Shown here in pieces: positions 13,799 through 15,786 of a stretch of 15,786 nt of DNA. Both the position numbers and the translations under genes were made by a program. The notes beneath the pieces were generated by a model. That model saw only the letters and a program-made list of their open reading frames with translations, did not search any database and was not told the origin of the DNA. Position 1 is the first letter of the stretch, and the number at the start of each line of letters is the position of its first letter. The stretch is from Bacillota bacterium (GTDB lineage: Bacteria > Bacillota > Clostridia > Christensenellales > CAG-138): contig JAEWYV010000015.1 in the NCBI GenBank assembly GCA_023458615.1, forward strand, positions 1 through 15,786, written 5' to 3'.

Positions 13799-14929
13799 AT
13801 GGAACGGGTAAAGACAGCGATTATCGGCTGCGGGTCGATCAGTAACATCTACATGGAGTCGTTTACGAACGGCAAATTCTCCATTATCGAGCTGGTTGCG
13901 TGCAGCGATCTAGATGAGACGCGGATGCGTCAGAGTGCGGAGCGTTTCTCGATTCGCGCTATGACACTGGAGGAGATACTCGCAGATGCGAGCATCGAAC
14001 TCGTGATCAACCTTACCACGCCCACAGCGCATTACCCAATCAATAAGCGCGCGCTGCTGGCCGGAAAGCACGTCTTCTCCGAAAAGATGATTGCGGTGGA
14101 GCTGGAAGAGGGCAGGGAACTGGTTGCTCTTGCAAACGAAAAAGGGCTGCATCTCGGCGTCGCGCCGGATACCTTTCTCGGCGCCAGCATCCAGACCGCG
14201 AAATACATCGTGGAGCACGGCTTGATTGGTTCACCCGTCTCCTGCCGCGCGTCGGTGAGCCGTAACTACGGCATTTACGGCGAGTTTCTTCCGCATCTGT
14301 ATAAGCGCGGCGCGGGCATCGGCTTTGACATGGGCGGCTATTATCTCACCGCGCTTGCGGCGATTCTTGGCCCTGTCGAGCGGGTCAGCGCATTTACGCG
14401 CGTGAACCGCAAGGCGCGGGTGAATACCCGCGTCGGCGCGTCGCTGTTCGGACAGGCATATGAGCTGGAGGAGCCAAACGTGATTGCTGCCGCGCTGCAA
14501 TACGAAAGCGGCGTGTTAGGAACCCTGCATATGAACTCCGACAGCATATTGGACGAACGCACGGGCCTGGAGATCTACGGCACCGACGGCATCCTGATCA
14601 TGGGAGACCCGAACCTCTTTGGCCCGCAGTTGTATCTGCAAAAGGTCAACAGCGCCCCCGTTGCATTCCCGCTTACACACGGGTTTGCGGAGAATTCCCG
14701 CGGGCTGGGCGCGGCGGAGATGGCGTGGTCGATCCGTGCGGGGCGCAAGCACCGCGCGAGCAAGGAGATGGCGATGCATGTGTTTGAAACCATGCACGGC
14801 ATCATGATCAGCGCAAGCAGCAAAACGGCGTATGAGATGACCACGCGCTTTGAAACCCCCGCCGCGCTTCCGGAAGGATTCATCGGCGACGGCGGCTGGA
14901 CAAGCAAAGAGGAGAGCGCACTCATCTGA
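13799..14929 (+). CDS. Gfo/Idh/MocA-family NAD(P)-dependent oxidoreductase
   Basis: This is a 376-residue protein. The N-terminal Rossmann domain has AIIGCGSIS (7-15) and the cofactor/active-site segment GKHVFSEKM with Glu95-Lys96, where Met replaces the usual Pro after EK. The C-terminal substrate domain has FDMGGYYLTALAAILGP (from 176). It follows the D.G.YY form rather than D.G.H, so the usual catalytic His is a Tyr. This occurs in a recognised branch of the family but leaves the proton donor uncertain. Such enzymes oxidise or reduce sugars, inositols or their amino derivatives. GGAGA precedes the ATG, 39 bases after mmsB. Its location suggests it oxidises the imported sugar, possibly giving the ketone used by the DegT enzyme. 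Confidence 0.9.
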   Translation: MERVKTAIIGCGSISNIYMESFTNGKFSIIELVACSDLDETRMRQSAERFSIRAMTLEEILADASIELVINLTTPTAHYPINKRALLAGKHVFSEKMIAVELEEGRELVALANEKGLHLGVAPDTFLGASIQTAKYIVEHGLIGSPVSCRASVSRNYGIYGEFLPHLYKRGAGIGFDMGGYYLTALAAILGPVERVSAFTRVNRKARVNTRVGASLFGQAYELEEPNVIAAALQYESGVLGTLHMNSDSILDERTGLEIYGTDGILIMGDPNLFGPQLYLQKVNSAPVAFPLTHGFAENSRGLGAAEMAWSIRAGRKHRASKEMAMHVFETMHGIMISASSKTAYEMTTRFETPAALPEGFIGDGGWTSKEESALI

Positions 14930-14946
14930 GCGCAGCAAACAATAGC

Positions 14947-14982
14947 TTTCAGAAAAACAACCTATTTCAGAAAAACAATCTA
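14947..14982. repeat. 18-bp tandem duplication upstream of the xylose-isomerase-like gene
   Basis: Two copies (14947-14964 and 14965-14982) of TTTCAGAAAAACAAYCTA differ at one position. They fill most of the 76-base gap and end 12 bases before the ribosome site GGAGGAG. The run is A-rich on the coding strand and unlike the surrounding DNA. The role is unknown. Confidence 0.85.
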
Positions 14983-15005
14983 TTCGAACATTGGAGGAGC
15001 GATTT

Positions 15006-15786
15006 ATGAGCACATTTCGATTCACCGTAGGCCCCTGGAACGTACACGAAGGCAACGAGACCTTTGGCCCGGGCATTCGCCCCAGCATTCCGCTGGAGGA
15101 GAAGATCAAGAAATTTGCCGAGATCGGCATGAACGGCGTGCAGTTCCATGATGACGATGCGGTGCCGGATATGAACAACATGTCCGACAAGGCGATTATC
15201 GACTACGCAAAAGATGTCAAAGCGATGCTGGACAAATACGGCCTTTTCGCGGAGTTTGTTGCGCCCCGCCTGTGGTTTGATGCGCGTTGCAACGACGGCG
15301 CGTATACCGCGAGCCTGAAGGAAAACTATGAGTTTGCCATTTGGCGCTCCAAGCGCAGCTGCGACATCGCAAAGGCGCTCGGCACTAATAAAATTCAGCT
15401 CTGGCTCGCGCGGGAAGGTACGCTCTGCGCCGAGGGCAAGAACCCGGTGGAGAAGATTTTGCAGCTGCGGGATGCGATGAACACCATCCTGACCTATGAC
15501 AAGGACGCGCTGATCCTCGTGGAGCCGTAGCCAAACGAGCCCATCGACCGCAGCTATTGCGGCACCGTTGGTCACGCGCTGGGACTCGGCGCATACACAG
15601 TTGACCCGAGCCGCGTTGGCGTCTGCATCGAAAGCGCGCACTCAATCTTGGCCGGCCTTGATCCCGCCAACGATATGGCGTACGCCATCGCGCTGAACAA
15701 GCTCTGGGGCGTGCATCTCAACGACCAGAACGGCATGAAATACGATCAGGACAAGGCGTTCGGCGTGGACAACCTGCGTCAGGCGT
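15006..15786 (+). pseudogene. Xylose isomerase-like TIM-barrel enzyme interrupted by an in-frame TAG (3' end outside window)
   Basis: The frame begins at ATG 15006 after GGAGGAG at good spacing. It matches the class I xylose isomerase pattern: FTVGPWNVHEG, VQFHDDD (His48, Asp51), REGTLCAEGKN and ILVEP (170-174). Codon 175 is TAG (15528-15530). Without any shift the same frame continues as PNEPIDRSY, TVGHALGLG, IESAH (Glu209, His212), LNDQNG and KYDQD (Asp247, Asp249) to the window edge. In the family the interrupted motif is EPKPNEP, whose lysine (Lys183 of Streptomyces enzymes) is catalytic, so AAG to TAG is a one-base change. All other active-site residues are kept, except that the Asp245 position is His237, which could also bind metal. 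It is most simply a recent nonsense allele or sequence error; suppression or recoding is possible. The truncated 174-residue product would be inactive. Confidence 0.85.

Noticed and set aside
15528..15530. Genome-wide reassignment of TAG to a sense codon
   Set aside because: TAG ends the DeoR-type gene (3102-3104) and mmsA (12525-12527) at normal family lengths. Only a site-specific explanation remains for the isomerase.

Overview
The window reads as a chromosomal carbohydrate-catabolism locus of a Gram-positive, clostridia-like bacterium (Bacillota). Strong AGGAGG-type ribosome binding sites, a lipoprotein substrate-binding protein with a lipobox, LacI and DeoR/GlpR regulators and a ChvE/MmsA/MmsB-type sugar importer all fit this. 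The coding DNA is moderately GC-rich, and AT-rich stretches are confined to promoter regions. I cannot name the genus. There are no rRNA or tRNA genes, CRISPR arrays, insertion sequences or phage genes.

Left part (1-4475, + strand). The 3' end of an L-fucose-isomerase-like gene ends at a terminator. A cytoplasmic neutral-ceramidase-fold protein with a rewritten metal site follows and has its own terminator. Then comes a probable three-gene operon: a DeoR/GlpR regulator with a clear promoter, a divergent triose-phosphate-isomerase-family enzyme, and a YjbQ-family protein. It closes with a very strong 14-bp terminator hairpin.

Middle part (4562-7063, - strand). Two paralogous LacI regulators lie in tandem, each with its own promoter region. 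The first starts at a TTG codon. Its leader is made of 52-bp tandem repeats that carry inverted repeats and two 8-codon mini-ORFs. The second has a good promoter with an AAAATGTTTT site in its spacer. Related sites recur beside the promoter of the divergent right-hand operon.

Right part (7244-15786, + strand). A consensus TTGACA-17-TATAAT promoter begins a probable seven-gene operon: DegT/StsC-type PLP sugar aminotransferase family protein, hydroxypyruvate-isomerase-like TIM barrel, ChvE-type sugar-binding lipoprotein, MmsA ATPase, MmsB permease, Gfo/Idh/MocA dehydrogenase and a xylose-isomerase-like enzyme. Stable hairpins without U-tracts lie on both sides of the binding-protein gene and after the aminotransferase gene.

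The proposed logic is as follows. A sugar, aminosugar or cyclitol is imported by the ABC transporter. It is oxidised or transaminated, then isomerised by the Gfo/Idh, DegT and TIM-barrel enzymes. A phosphorylated fragment may pass to the TIM-like enzyme of the left operon. No sugar kinase or aldolase is in view, so the pathway cannot be closed from this window. The most striking anomaly is in the last gene: an in-frame amber codon stands exactly where the xylose isomerase family has its catalytic lysine (EP[K]PNEP), and the reading frame and family motifs continue unbroken on the far side.
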